Positions 17,507 through 27,533 of a DNA stretch of 64,000 nt are shown piece by piece (the stretch's first letter is position 1; every line of letters begins with the position of its first letter). Source of the stretch: Paraburkholderia oxyphila NBRC 105797 (lineage in GTDB: Bacteria; Pseudomonadota; Gammaproteobacteria; Burkholderiales; Burkholderiaceae); the NCBI RefSeq assembly GCF_000685075.1, contig NZ_BAYD01000016.1:1-64000 (forward strand), read 5' to 3'. The notes beneath the pieces were generated by a model. It was not told the origin of the DNA and did not search any database. It saw nothing but the letters and a program-made list of their open reading frames with translations. A program made the translations under genes and the position numbers.

Positions 17507-18928
17507 GTGAAGCACTACGAGAAGTTCTTTATCAATGGAAAATGGGTTTCGCCAAACGGGGATGGCATTGCGGAGGTTATCAACCCTGCCACCGAAACTG
17601 TCATCGGCGTCGTCCCCCTCGGCGATGCCGAGGATGTCCGGAATGCTGTTGCCGCCGCCAAGGCCGCTTTCCCTGTCTGGTCGTCCATGCCGCCAGCCGA
17701 AAGAAGCCAATGCTTGCAGCGGGCCCTCTACGCATTGAGCCGCCGCTCAGGAGAACTGGCAAAACTCATTGCTAACGAGGTCGGAACGCCAATACAGTTT
17801 TCAAGGCTTGCGCAGGTTGGCTTGCCCGTCGCATCGCTGGGAACTGCCTCGCAGATGGCTGCACGGCTGGGAGAGAAGGAGCAGATTGGCAATTCGGAGG
17901 TCACGAGAGAGCCGGTCGGCGTCGTCGCCTGTATTACGCCGTGGAACTACCCGTTACATCAGGTCGTGGCTAAGGTCGCGCCTGCCCTTGCGGCGGGTTG
18001 TACGGTTGTGCTGAAGCCTTCCGAAATTGCCCCCCTTAATGCATTTGCATTTGCCGAGATCATCGATTCATCCGGATTTCCGCCGGGAGTCTTCAACCTC
18101 GTGAGCGGCCTTGGCGGGACGGTGGGTGAAGCGCTGGCGTCCCATCCAGACGTCGACATGGTCTCCTTCACGGGATCGACCGCGGCAGGGCGGCGAGTGT
18201 CCGAACTTGCGTCCCAGACGATCAAGCGGGTGGCCCTTGAGCTTGGTGGCAAATCTGCCTGTATCGTCCTGGACGATGCGGATTTCGAGACGGCGATCCC
18301 CGCCGCGGTTCAGGCCTGCTTCATCAATGCCGGACAGACGTGCGCCGCCCAGACACGATTGCTGGTGTCGAGGGATCGCTACGAGCGAGCAGCCGAGATC
18401 GCCGTTGCGACTGCAGAGGCGGTTCGGCTCGGGTTGCCGCTCGACGAGGACGTTACCATGGGCCCGCTGGTTTCCGCGAATCAGCGCGAGCGCGTGCGCA
18501 AATACATCGAGATGGGTATCTCCGAGGGAGCCGAGCTTCTTGTCGGGGGGAGCGGGGTGCCAGACGGCCTGCAGACGGGCTACTACGTCAAGCCGACCGT
18601 TTTCGGCCAGGTACGCAATGACATGCGGATCGCCCAGGAGGAAATTTTCGGACCGGTTCTTGCGATGATTCCCTACGAAAATGAGGAGGACGCGATTCGC
18701 ATCGCGAACGACAGCCCATATGGACTCAGCGGTGGCGTCTGGAGCGGCGATCTGGCAAGAGCGAAGCGGATCGCGAGCAAACTGCGCACGGGGCAGGTCG
18801 AAATCAACGGAGGCAAATTTAATCCGCTGGCGCCATTCGGTGGATTCAAACAGTCGGGGAATGGGCGGGAACTGGGTGTCTTTGGTCTTGCCGAATATCT
18901 CGAACTGAAGTCGATTCAGCTTCCTTGA
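17507..18928 (+). CDS. NAD(P)-dependent aldehyde dehydrogenase
   Basis: Oxidises an aldehyde to a carboxylic acid in the cytoplasm. It has 473 residues, standard ALDH length. Catalytic Cys279 lies in [10 protein letters not shown], the general base Glu245 in LELGGKS, and the Rossmann glycines in [13 protein letters not shown] (145-149), a KPSE motif at 170, and EEIFGPVL near 380 are all present. The GTG start follows GAGGAGGCAGCAG. It ends the AraC-controlled operon. Next to a lyase expected to release a fatty aldehyde, that aldehyde is the natural substrate guess. Sequence alone does not fix chain length. Confidence 0.92.
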   Translation: MKHYEKFFINGKWVSPNGDGIAEVINPATETVIGVVPLGDAEDVRNAVAAAKAAFPVWSSMPPAERSQCLQRALYALSRRSGELAKLIANEVGTPIQFSRLAQVGLPVASLGTASQMAARLGEKEQIGNSEVTREPVGVVACITPWNYPLHQVVAKVAPALAAGCTVVLKPSEIAPLNAFAFAEIIDSSGFPPGVFNLVSGLGGTVGEALASHPDVDMVSFTGSTAAGRRVSELASQTIKRVALELGGKSACIVLDDADFETAIPAAVQACFINAGQTCAAQTRLLVSRDRYERAAEIAVATAEAVRLGLPLDEDVTMGPLVSANQRERVRKYIEMGISEGAELLVGGSGVPDGLQTGYYVKPTVFGQVRNDMRIAQEEIFGPVLAMIPYENEEDAIRIANDSPYGLSGGVWSGDLARAKRIASKLRTGQVEINGGKFNPLAPFGGFKQSGNGRELGVFGLAEYLELKSIQLP

Positions 18929-18947
18929 ACCGAAGTCTGGCCCGCCT

Positions 18948-18975
18948 CATGGAGCTGGCATGGCCCGGCTCCATG
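18948..18975. terminator. Hairpin between convergent genes
   Basis: An 8-bp perfect stem (CATGGAGC / GCTCCATG) with a 12-base loop sits between the ends of the aldehyde dehydrogenase and AraC genes. There is no strong T-run, so it may be a weak two-way terminator. Confidence 0.45.
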
Positions 18976-18978
18976 GGG

Positions 18979-20001
18979 TCACTCTCGCCCGCCATCATCC
19001 GGATCGCTTGGTAACCGCCCGGTCCAGCGCACGTATGCCTTGGAGAAATTGCTGGGGTTATCGTAACCGATTGCCTCAGCGATTTTTCTCCACGCCCATC
19101 CAATACGACGGAGTTCCTGCACGCGTTCCAGTCTGACTTCGTCGAGCAACTTCAAAAACCTGACACCCTCGCCCTCGAGGTGACGGCGCAATGTGCGCCC
19201 GCTCACGTTCAGGAAGTTCGCCACGTCGTTGAGTCCGGGAGAGCGCTCCACATTCGCCCGCAAATAGCGTCGCGTCGCGGCGAGAAGGTCGCTTTCGACG
19301 CGCGGCAATTGCAGGAGGGGTTCGATCTGTCCCAGCACGTACGAACTGTAGCTCGGGTGCCATGTCGGTAATTGAATATCCAGGATATTGGACTGGCATA
19401 TCATTGCATTTTCCTGAGCACCAAACCGGACAGGACAGCCAAATACCTCTTCATATATACCGTGTTCAGGCGGGCATGGGTAGGTAAAGTCGACGCGACT
19501 TAATCTGAACTTCTCTCCGATCAGATTTCGCGAGGTAGTCATAATCGTTGCGAAAGCTTCATCGATCCAGTGCCGCAAGAACTCATCCGTGTCGGGATAT
19601 TTAGTCGTGACTATGCATTTGAAGAAGCTTGACGACTCTTTGAACGAAAAATAGGTCAGTGTCCCTGCACTCTGCTGATGTCGAGTCCCGAAGGCAATTG
19701 CCTCCCGGTACGTCCTGAATGCATACATGGCAAGCCCGACCAGACCGAGGCACAGGATTGTTTCTTTTAACCCGGATTCAAGACCCACAGGAACGCCAGG
19801 TAAGGCGGCTTGCACGCGCTGCAGGAATATTCTTGATTGGTCATATGAAACAAGGGTTTCGTGCCTGTCCATGTCTTGAAGGGAAAACCCTAGTCCACGA
19901 AACAGTCGACTGACTGGGACGCCGTGGTCGCGGGCGACGAGAACCAATCCACGCACGATATTCGGCGGGACGTCGGCGATCGATTCTGCTCGAGCATTCA
20001 T
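18979..20001 (-). CDS. AraC-family transcriptional regulator
   Basis: A 340-residue regulator of the arabinose-binding-domain plus helix-turn-helix type (OruR/ArgR-like group). The N-terminal ligand domain covers about residues 10-200. The C-terminal DNA-binding part holds VANFLNVSGRTLRRHLEGEG near 255 and IAEAIGYDNPSNFSKAYVRW near 305, with the usual TGRLP ending. I prefer the ATG at 20001 (MNARAES); the longer TTG start at 20037 would lie inside the operator. It is divergent from the kinase gene and convergent with the lyase operon. Both share one operator design, so this is their likely activator and it probably controls itself. SphR, which senses sphingosine in Pseudomonas aeruginosa, is an AraC-family precedent. 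Confidence 0.88.
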   Translation of the reverse strand: MNARAESIADVPPNIVRGLVLVARDHGVPVSRLFRGLGFSLQDMDRHETLVSYDQSRIFLQRVQAALPGVPVGLESGLKETILCLGLVGLAMYAFRTYREAIAFGTRHQQSAGTLTYFSFKESSSFFKCIVTTKYPDTDEFLRHWIDEAFATIMTTSRNLIGEKFRLSRVDFTYPCPPEHGIYEEVFGCPVRFGAQENAMICQSNILDIQLPTWHPSYSSYVLGQIEPLLQLPRVESDLLAATRRYLRANVERSPGLNDVANFLNVSGRTLRRHLEGEGVRFLKLLDEVRLERVQELRRIGWAWRKIAEAIGYDNPSNFSKAYVRWTGRLPSDPDDGGRE

Positions 20002-20024
20002 TCTGGAATGTTCGCATGAACCAG

Positions 20025-20089
20025 TGGCCAAAAACAACCAATCGATGGCCTCAATTGACTACCGGGAAAATTTCTGTCTTCTCTAGACT
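20025..20089 (+). promoter_or_regulatory. AraC-type direct-repeat operator and promoter of the kinase gene
   Basis: Repeats start at 20025 (TGGCCAAAAACAACCAA) and 20046 (TGGCCTCAATTGACTA), 21 bp apart. A TAGACT box lies at 20084-20089, 38 bp after the second repeat start, as at 13692-13756. The kinase ATG at 20096 is where transcription should begin. The left repeat also lies in the 5' region of the AraC gene. Confidence 0.75.
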
Positions 20090-20095
20090 TCCTGC

Positions 20096-21703
20096 ATGAA
20101 AACGCATAGATATATTCTTTCCATAGATTTGGGAACCAGCGGCCCGAAGGCCGTACTGATTAGTGACTCCGGGCAGGTGTACGGCTCAAGCCGGACGTTC
20201 GTGAGCACGCTGACAGTCGGCGACGGCGGCGCGGAGCAGGTGCCTCGTGCAATCTGGGACGCCGTCAAGGAATCGGTGAGGGCGGTTATCGCGGGAGCGG
20301 GGGTCAATGGCAGAGAGATCGCCGCGGTCATCTGCTCCAGCCAGTATTCGTCTATTGTTCCTGTCGATCGAAGTGGCCACGCTCTCGCCAACATGATCAT
20401 GTGGGCCGACACTCGCGGATCCAGGGCGAGCCTGGCTTCGAGGCACGTTGGTGCGCGTGGGCTGGACAAGCCATGGCAATTGGCGAACTGGCTGCGATTG
20501 AATGGGCTCGCTCCGATGGTGAGCGGCTTGTCTCTGAACCATATGCGCTATTTTCGATTCGAGCGCCCGGAGATTTATGAGGAGACACATAAATTTCTAG
20601 AGCCTATGGATTACCTGGGAATGATGTTTTCCGGCCGGATATGTACGACCCAGGGCAGCACGCTCATGTCGCTGATGGCCGATAACCGGAAATTGGCGAC
20701 TGCCGATTACCATCCGACCTTGCTGCGATACGCGCATATCGATAAAGAGAAACTTCCGGAACTGGTTCCGACATCCACCGTCCTGGGAAACGTATTGCCG
20801 GATGTCGCCGCCGAGCTGGGATTATCAACGAACACGAAAGTCGTTGTGGGACTGAACGACACCGCAGCGGGCGCAATGGGGGGACTGGCTTTTACAGGCA
20901 GTCATGCGGGAATTTGCATGGGTACAACGGGCGTGATGGTGACCCACACGGACTCCAAGAAAACCGCAATTCGCGACAGTCTCTTCACCATGCCGTCGCC
21001 GGACGAGCGCCGGTATCTGGCTGTCGCCGAGAACGGCATGGCGGGCGGCGCATTGGACAAATTTCTCCGCAATATCGTATTTCCGAATGATGCCTTCGGG
21101 GGGATTGCCGCGGGGCCACCGGTAGACCCTTACTCGGCGCTGGAAGCGGCTCAGCGCAATGTCGATGCCGGAGCCGGCGGGCTCATCTTTCTTCCGTGGA
21201 TAAGCGGCACCATCGCGCCGAGCGCCAATGGCAGCATGCGCGGAGGCTTCATCAACATGAGTGCGCACACGACCAGAAGCCATATGGCCAAGGCGGTGCT
21301 GGAAGGGCTTGCATTCAATCTGCGCTGGGTTCGCAAACCGATGGAAAACTTCGTCGGCCGCCAGTTTACACATTTCAATTTTTACGGAGGCGGCGCGAAT
21401 TCCGCATCGATGACGCAGATTCTTGCGGATGTCATGAATGCTCCGGTTCATCAGATGAAGAACCCGCAATATGTGAATTCGATCGGAGCGGCGATGCTTG
21501 CATTCGAACGAATCGGCGAAATCAGCCTGAAGGACTTTTCGAAGAACCTGACTATAGAGACGGCATTTGAACCGAGGCCGGAGCTAAGGAACCGCTACGA
21601 CGAAATGTTTGGCGTATTCGAATCGGCCTTTGACGCCACCCGAAGATTGTACGGAAGAATGACAGGCAAGAAAAATCAGGGGGCCGCGTTGCCGGCCGAT
21701 TGA
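20096..21703 (+). CDS. FGGY-family kinase
   Basis: ATP-dependent kinase of 535 residues with the two actin-like ATPase domains of FGGY enzymes. Residues 9-14 give LSIDLGTSG, the first phosphate loop. MWADTRG near 101 carries the catalytic Asp region. GLNDTAAGAMGG near 258 and NFYGGGANSASMTQILADVM near 430 form the second ATP site. FGGY kinases normally act on sugars and polyols (xylulose, glycerol, ribulose). This one shares its promoter design with a lyase operon that needs a phosphorylated substrate. No ribosome site precedes the ATG and the -10 box is only 6 bases upstream, so the message may be leaderless. The actual substrate is unknown. Confidence 0.88.
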   Translation: MKTHRYILSIDLGTSGPKAVLISDSGQVYGSSRTFVSTLTVGDGGAEQVPRAIWDAVKESVRAVIAGAGVNGREIAAVICSSQYSSIVPVDRSGHALANMIMWADTRGSRASLASRHVGARGLDKPWQLANWLRLNGLAPMVSGLSLNHMRYFRFERPEIYEETHKFLEPMDYLGMMFSGRICTTQGSTLMSLMADNRKLATADYHPTLLRYAHIDKEKLPELVPTSTVLGNVLPDVAAELGLSTNTKVVVGLNDTAAGAMGGLAFTGSHAGICMGTTGVMVTHTDSKKTAIRDSLFTMPSPDERRYLAVAENGMAGGALDKFLRNIVFPNDAFGGIAAGPPVDPYSALEAAQRNVDAGAGGLIFLPWISGTIAPSANGSMRGGFINMSAHTTRSHMAKAVLEGLAFNLRWVRKPMENFVGRQFTHFNFYGGGANSASMTQILADVMNAPVHQMKNPQYVNSIGAAMLAFERIGEISLKDFSKNLTIETAFEPRPELRNRYDEMFGVFESAFDATRRLYGRMTGKKNQGAALPAD

Positions 21704-21819
21704 ACGCCTGTGTCGCGGACGGCAAGTGGCTCGCGCCGAACGATCAGATCCTGAAAGCCCCAGGGCACGCGAATTTTGTGTGATAGACAAATGCAGGTGG
21801 AAACGGAAGGAGATCGAGA

Positions 21820-23184
21820 ATGAGAAAGCAGATAAATGCAACCCTGTCGGCCGCTGCGGCTGCGTTCTGGCTGGTGGCGGGAAGTGCTGCGCAGGCGGAT
21901 AACCTCACGCCGGCAGGCGCCGAAGGCTCGGCCAGCAAAGACGGCCTCGTGCCGGCATTCGCAGGTAGACAGGCGCCGCAATCCGGTTGGGAATACGGAA
22001 AAAATCGGGCTGATTTCTGGAAGCATCGTGACGAGAAGGCCCTTTATTCGATCAACGCGTCGAATGTCGACAAGTACGCGGACAAACTGTCTCCGGGGCA
22101 AATCCAGCTGATCAAACAAATTAAAGGCTATCGCATGGATGTCTATCCGTCGCATCGCGAATGTCAGTTGCCGGATTTCGCCGAGCAAAACTCAAAGGCG
22201 AATCTGACTGCGGCGAAGCTGGACTCGACCGGCGAGGTGATCCAGACGGCGGTCTTCCCCGGCGTGGCGTTTCCAGAGCCCAAAAACGGAGCCGAGGCCA
22301 TCCTGAATTACGAGATGCGGTATCGAGGAATCGGCATTGAATGGTCTCCGGTCGTCACAACTGTCTCTCCGCATCCAGGAGGCAGCGACTGGATCGAAAT
22401 TGGAGGAACGCAGATTTTCTATTTGCCAACCGGAAAGGACGGCAAGATTTCGCCGCAGGACGTGGAGCAACTCAGTGCCGCCGGCTATTTTTCGGCAGAC
22501 ACGCCGGCAGCGCTGGCGGGGCAGTCAGTCGTTCAGCGACAGTTTTTTGACAAGGACTCTGATACGTACTACTACTTTCCAGGGCAGCGTCGGGTGAGGC
22601 GCATGCCGGCCTATACGCATGATGCACCGCAAATCGGCTTCGAGAACCAGTACCTGATGGACGAAATCAACATGTTCAACGGCTCGATTGACCGCTTCGA
22701 CTGGAAGTTGATCGGCAAACGTGAAATGGTTGTTCCGTACGACGACTTCGGCATGTACGACTTCAAGGACAAGCTGCACGACGTCGCCACACCCAACGGT
22801 ATTTCGCCCGATCATCGCCGCTACGAGGTGCACCGTGTCTGGGTGGTCGAAGCAACACTCAAGCCTACGGCGCGTCACGTCGCTTCGAAGAAGGTCTTCT
22901 ATCTGGACGAGGACAGCTGGCTCGCGCTCGTGGGCGAAGACTATGACGCGCAGGGCAAGCTCTGGAAGGTGCGCGAGAGCTACCCCATTCCGGTGTGGGA
23001 GCTGGGCGGTGCCTGCGATAACGAGCCATTCGTGCAGTATGACCTGAACAACGGGCGCTACGTGTTTGACGGTTCGTCCATCGGTCAGGGCAAGGACATC
23101 CACTGGTACGGCCAGACCAGCGATCCGCGCTTCAGGTCCGACTTCTTCACGGCGGAATCGTTGCGATCGGTCAGCGAGCGTTAA
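21820..23184 (+). CDS. DUF1329 periplasmic protein
   Basis: A 454-residue exported protein with a signal peptide ending near AAQADN (residue 27). DUF1329 proteins have a LolA/LolB-like fold and are generally encoded beside DUF1302 outer-membrane proteins and RND proteins. Typical stretches are LTPAGAEGSASKDG, YYYFPGQRRVRRMPAYTHD, and the C-terminal FDGSSIGQGKDIHWY. The ATG follows GGAAGGAGATCGAGA. It lies 116 bases after the kinase gene and starts an envelope gene set. A role in carrying a hydrophobic compound across the periplasm is inferred. Confidence 0.88.
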   Translation: MRKQINATLSAAAAAFWLVAGSAAQADNLTPAGAEGSASKDGLVPAFAGRQAPQSGWEYGKNRADFWKHRDEKALYSINASNVDKYADKLSPGQIQLIKQIKGYRMDVYPSHRECQLPDFAEQNSKANLTAAKLDSTGEVIQTAVFPGVAFPEPKNGAEAILNYEMRYRGIGIEWSPVVTTVSPHPGGSDWIEIGGTQIFYLPTGKDGKISPQDVEQLSAAGYFSADTPAALAGQSVVQRQFFDKDSDTYYYFPGQRRVRRMPAYTHDAPQIGFENQYLMDEINMFNGSIDRFDWKLIGKREMVVPYDDFGMYDFKDKLHDVATPNGISPDHRRYEVHRVWVVEATLKPTARHVASKKVFYLDEDSWLALVGEDYDAQGKLWKVRESYPIPVWELGGACDNEPFVQYDLNNGRYVFDGSSIGQGKDIHWYGQTSDPRFRSDFFTAESLRSVSER

Positions 23185-23277
23185 GGCGCAGCGGGAGAAC
23201 AACAGGGGACCGGCACGCGCAACGATCCGTGCTGGCATTAATAAGGATTGAGGCAAGCAGGGCGGCAGGGGAGATTC

Positions 23278-25110
23278 ATGAAAGCGAAAGCAATAGGAAG
23301 GACTGCTACTGTTTCACTGGCGATGGTTGGCGCGGCGGCGAGCCCGAGCGCCCACGCATACGAGTTCACGACGGGGCTGGGCGACCTCACGGGCTCATGG
23401 GTGACCAACCTCACGGGGGGCGCGGGCATCCGGACCAAAAACCCGAGTTGCTCACTTACGGGCGACCCGAACGTATTCGGTTGCGGCGCAGCCGCCAACG
23501 TCAATCAGTGGGGCGCCGCCGACGACGGCGACCTGAACTACCGTAAGGGGCAGCCCTTCAGCACCTACATCAGCGCGACCAGCGAGTTGCTCTTCAAGAT
23601 GCCGAGTGAAGGGCTGAAGTTCATGATCCGCGGCACCGGCATGTACGACTTCCTCGCCGGCGACACGAACCGCACGCCGCTCTCGAGCACCGCCGCGGCG
23701 CAGGTCGTCTACAACGCGCAGTTGCTCGACCTGTGGGGCGAGAAGGACTTTACGATCAACGGACAGAACGCGCACGTGCGTCTCGGCAACCAGGTGATCA
23801 ACTGGGGCGAGAGCGTGTTCGCGCAGGGCGGCATCAACGCCACCAACTCGCTCGACGTGCAGAAGCTGCTGATCCCCGGCTCTCAGCTGAAACAGGCGCT
23901 GCTGCCCGCGCCGATGATCAGCTTCGCTGCCGATCTTTCTCATGGCTTCAGTACTGAGGATTACTATCAGTTCCAGTGGAACGGAAACCGCTATCCACCA
24001 GTGGGCTCGTACTGGTCCACTTCGAACAGCCTGGGCCGCGGAACGGACCCATATACGGTGAGCACGACCAACCTCAACGTGGCCGGCCCGAGTGCCGGCA
24101 CCATCGCAGGGGCCAGCAGCGGCAACCAGAACGTGCTCAACGGCATCAATTCCGGCCTTGTCAACGGTGCGTTTGCCGGACCGCCCTGGAACGATATCGG
24201 CCTGCCCGTCAACTGGCAGGCGCCGTCAAAGTACCATCCGCAGTTCGGCGTGAAGTTCAACTATTCGCCGCGCTCCTTCGATGCGAATTTCGCGGTCTAT
24301 TACGAGAACTACACCGACAAGTCGCCGGTGCTCTCGTCGCTCGCCAACGGGACGCTGGACTATTCGTATCTGCAGAATCGCCAGCTCTTTGGTGCCAGCG
24401 CGAATTTTGGCATTGGCGACTGGGCGATCGGCACCGAGCTCTCGTACCGGCCGCACGATGCCGTGGCGCTATCGAGCTGCTATGGCGCCGGCGGCCCGCT
24501 CGATCTGAACACCAACGGCGTGGCCGGGGTGAATTGCCAGCAGTGGGCCGACGAGAAGAAGCTCCAGTACGACATTAATGGGATTCTGGCACTGACGCGC
24601 AGCGAGTATCCGTTTCTCAAACTGATCGGAGCGGACGAGGCGACGCTGACCTGGGAGCTCACCTGGATCTACTACCCGGGACTGAGTTCGAACGGGGTTA
24701 CGCGCTCGGTCGACGGTCAGCTCGTCACGCAGGTGCCACAGGCCGGCTACCTGCCGTGGTTGAACAACAACTCGGGTCTCGGCTACCCGATCGGCATGGC
24801 GCAGGGCACCTCGAGCTCCGTGGGCGCGACTATCGACTTCAACTGGACCTACGACGGCACGCTCATCCATGGCTGGCAGGTGACGCCCGGCGTGACGTTC
24901 GCCGATGGTCTCTACGGCTATACGCCGACGCTCACGGCGAACTACCTGCAGGGCACGAAGTCGCTGAACCTCTATGTGCTGTTCAACCAGAACCCGACCG
25001 TCTGGCAGGCGGGCATCAACTACACGCTGTTCTGGGGCGGGCACAACACCGTAGGCAACCCCTACGCGGACCGCAACTTTGTCGGGATGTTCGTCACCCG
25101 CAATTTCTGA
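23278..25110 (+). CDS. DUF1302 outer-membrane protein
   Basis: A 610-residue exported protein with the signal peptide MKAKAIGRTATVSLAMVGAA and cleavage near SAHA-YEF. The mature part is rich in alternating aromatic segments and ends in VGMFVTRNF, with the terminal Phe of outer-membrane barrels. RLGNQVINWGESVF near residue 175 is a DUF1302 hallmark. The ATG at 23278 follows CAGGGGAGATTC; a start at 23248 would spoil the signal. It probably pairs with the DUF1329 protein as an outer-membrane route for a hydrophobic substrate. Confidence 0.88.
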   Translation: MKAKAIGRTATVSLAMVGAAASPSAHAYEFTTGLGDLTGSWVTNLTGGAGIRTKNPSCSLTGDPNVFGCGAAANVNQWGAADDGDLNYRKGQPFSTYISATSELLFKMPSEGLKFMIRGTGMYDFLAGDTNRTPLSSTAAAQVVYNAQLLDLWGEKDFTINGQNAHVRLGNQVINWGESVFAQGGINATNSLDVQKLLIPGSQLKQALLPAPMISFAADLSHGFSTEDYYQFQWNGNRYPPVGSYWSTSNSLGRGTDPYTVSTTNLNVAGPSAGTIAGASSGNQNVLNGINSGLVNGAFAGPPWNDIGLPVNWQAPSKYHPQFGVKFNYSPRSFDANFAVYYENYTDKSPVLSSLANGTLDYSYLQNRQLFGASANFGIGDWAIGTELSYRPHDAVALSSCYGAGGPLDLNTNGVAGVNCQQWADEKKLQYDINGILALTRSEYPFLKLIGADEATLTWELTWIYYPGLSSNGVTRSVDGQLVTQVPQAGYLPWLNNNSGLGYPIGMAQGTSSSVGATIDFNWTYDGTLIHGWQVTPGVTFADGLYGYTPTLTANYLQGTKSLNLYVLFNQNPTVWQAGINYTLFWGGHNTVGNPYADRNFVGMFVTRNF

Positions 25111-25155
25111 CGATGTCATGTCGTACGCCATTGAATCACCTGAAGGAATAACGCC

Positions 25156-27516
25156 GTGTTAAATCGCCTGGTCAAAGCGCTGGAAAGGTTCTTCTTCAGC
25201 CACCGTGCTGCGGTGCTCGTGAGCATCGGGCTGTTCACCGCAGTCATGGCCTTTTTCGCCGTGCAGTTGCGCATGGATGCGGGCTTCGAAAAGCAGATGC
25301 CGATCGGCCACGAATACATCCGGACCTTCCAGAAGTACCGTTCCGACCTGCTCGGCGCGAACCGGATCACCGTGGTGGTGCGCGCCCGCAAGGGCTCGAT
25401 CTGGACGAAGGAGGGGCTCACGCGGCTGTACAAGGTGACCCGGGCGGTCACGTATCTGCCGAACGTGGACCGCATCGGCGTGCAGTCGCTGTGGACGCCG
25501 AACGCCTACGTCAACGAGATTACCGACGAGGGCTTTCGCGCCGAGCCGATCATCTCCGGCACGATCACCCCCGACCAGCTCACCCCCGACATTGTCGCGA
25601 AGGTCCGCCGCGCGACCACGCTGGGCGGCTATATCGGCACGCTTGTTTCGCATAACGAAGACAGCGCCATGATTACGGCCGAGCTCAACGAGCGCGACCG
25701 TAACGGCAAGGTGCTCGATTACGTGGCGTTCAACCATCTGCTCGAAGCGCAGATCCGCAAGCCGTTCGAGGATGCGGGCTATGAAATCCAGATCATCGGC
25801 TTTGCCAAGCAGATTGGCGATATCGCCGATGGCGCGACCGCCGTGCTCGGCTTCTGCGGCATTGCACTGCTGCTCACGGCGCTCGCGGTCTACTGGTACT
25901 GCCATTCGGTGCGCTTCACGGTGCTGCTGATTTCGTGCTCGCTCACGTCGCTCGTCTGGCAGTTCGGCACGCTGAAGCTGCTTGGCTTCGGTCTGGACCC
26001 GCTCGCGGTGCTGGTGCCATTCCTCGTGTTCGCGATTGGTGTCTCGCACGGCGTGCAGCAGGTCAACTTCATCGTCCGCGAGATCGCGCATGGAAACAGC
26101 TCGTTCGTCGCGGCCCGCCATAGCTTTAGTGGCCTGCTGATTCCAGGCGTGCTGGCGCTGGTGACGGCGTTCGTGTCGTTCATCACGTTGCTTCTGGTCC
26201 CGATTCCGATGGTGCGCGAGCTGGCCATCACGGCGTCGCTGGGAGTCGGTTACAAGATCGTGACGAACCTGATCCTCTTGCCCGTTGCGGCCTCTTGCTT
26301 CAACTTCACCAAGGCCTATGCACGTAGCGCACTGAAGCGCAGCGAAACGCGCTCGGGATGGCTGCGTGGTCTGGCGAGGGTCGCCGAGCCGAAATATGCG
26401 GGGCTCGCGGTTGCGCTGACCCTGGTGATCTTCGCGCTCGCGGCCTGGCAAAGCCGCGACCGGGTGATTGGCACACTGCAGCCCGGCGCGCCGGAACTCC
26501 GCGCGGATGCGCGTTTCAACCGCGACGCCACATCGATTGCCTCGAACTACGACATCGGTCTCGACTGGCTCACTGTCGCAATCGAGTCGGCTGGCAAGGC
26601 CTGTGATAACCCAGCTGTCGGCCTTTACGAGGACGACTTCGCGAGTGCGATGCGCACGGAGCCGGGCGTGGTCTCAGTGCAGTCCTATTCGGCAATGCTG
26701 CGCCGCTATAACCAGGGATACAACGAGGACTACCCGAAGATGAACGTCGTGCCGATCGACCCAGAGAATTACGCGGCGGTGTCGGTGGACGTGGGACGGG
26801 TGAAGGGCTTCATGAAGGGCGATTGCAGCATGACGGCGGTGCATCTGTTCCTGACGGATCACAAGGCCACGACGATCAGCCAGATACTGAGCGACGTAAA
26901 GGATTACCGAGCATCGCATCAGTTTCCTGGGATTACCGTGCGCCTCGCGGCGGGCAATGCTGGTGTGCTTGCTGCCACGAACGAGGAGGTGGCGGCGTGG
27001 GAGCTGCCGATGATGCTCTACGTCTATGCCGCAATCCTGGTGCTGGTGTTCCTTGCCTACCGCGATTGGCGCGCGATGCTGGCGTGCTGCTTGCCGTTGA
27101 CGGTGGCGACCTTCATCGGCTACTGGTTCATGAAGGAACTGCAGATCGGTCTGACCGTCGCCACGCTGCCGGTGATGGTGCTGGCTGTGGGGATCGGGGT
27201 GGATTACGCGTTCTACATCTACAACCGGTTGCAGGTGCACCTGGCGAGTGGCCAGACCATCGTGACCGCGGTTCGGCTCGCCATGCTCGAAGTGGGCGTG
27301 GCGACGATCTTCACGGCGATTACGCTGGCCATCGGCGTGGCGACATGGAGTTTCTCCGCGCTGAAATTCCAGGCAGACATGGGCAAGCTGCTGGCATTCA
27401 TGTTCCTCGTGAACCTGCTGATGGCGATGACGGCGTTGCCCGCGCTGGCCTCGGTACTTGAGCGCTGGTTTCCGCGCCGTCGGCCGGCGAGGGCGCCGGG
27501 GCTCTTCACCCACTGA
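25156..27516 (+). CDS. RND/MMPL-type membrane transporter
   Basis: An inner-membrane protein of 786 residues with two RND halves. Each half has one membrane segment, a large periplasmic domain, then five segments. VFAIGVSHGVQQVNF near residue 290 and VLAVGIGVDYAFYIYNRLQ near 675 are the matching TM4 motifs, the second with the acidic residue expected for proton coupling. It is shorter than HAE1 drug pumps and resembles the HAE3/hopanoid-type and MMPL lipid transporters. The start is GTG after GAAGGAATAACGCC. It belongs to one run with DUF1329, DUF1302 and YCF48 genes (gaps of 17-93 bases). Lipid-like cargo is inferred; direction cannot be read. Confidence 0.9.
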   Translation: MLNRLVKALERFFFSHRAAVLVSIGLFTAVMAFFAVQLRMDAGFEKQMPIGHEYIRTFQKYRSDLLGANRITVVVRARKGSIWTKEGLTRLYKVTRAVTYLPNVDRIGVQSLWTPNAYVNEITDEGFRAEPIISGTITPDQLTPDIVAKVRRATTLGGYIGTLVSHNEDSAMITAELNERDRNGKVLDYVAFNHLLEAQIRKPFEDAGYEIQIIGFAKQIGDIADGATAVLGFCGIALLLTALAVYWYCHSVRFTVLLISCSLTSLVWQFGTLKLLGFGLDPLAVLVPFLVFAIGVSHGVQQVNFIVREIAHGNSSFVAARHSFSGLLIPGVLALVTAFVSFITLLLVPIPMVRELAITASLGVGYKIVTNLILLPVAASCFNFTKAYARSALKRSETRSGWLRGLARVAEPKYAGLAVALTLVIFALAAWQSRDRVIGTLQPGAPELRADARFNRDATSIASNYDIGLDWLTVAIESAGKACDNPAVGLYEDDFASAMRTEPGVVSVQSYSAMLRRYNQGYNEDYPKMNVVPIDPENYAAVSVDVGRVKGFMKGDCSMTAVHLFLTDHKATTISQILSDVKDYRASHQFPGITVRLAAGNAGVLAATNEEVAAWELPMMLYVYAAILVLVFLAYRDWRAMLACCLPLTVATFIGYWFMKELQIGLTVATLPVMVLAVGIGVDYAFYIYNRLQVHLASGQTIVTAVRLAMLEVGVATIFTAITLAIGVATWSFSALKFQADMGKLLAFMFLVNLLMAMTALPALASVLERWFPRRRPARAPGLFTH

Positions 27517-27533
27517 TCGAGGGAGATGCAATC

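Noticed and set aside
25159..26451. A 430-residue minus-strand frame opposite the RND gene
   Set aside because: Composition typical of antisense reading; the RND frame carries all motifs.
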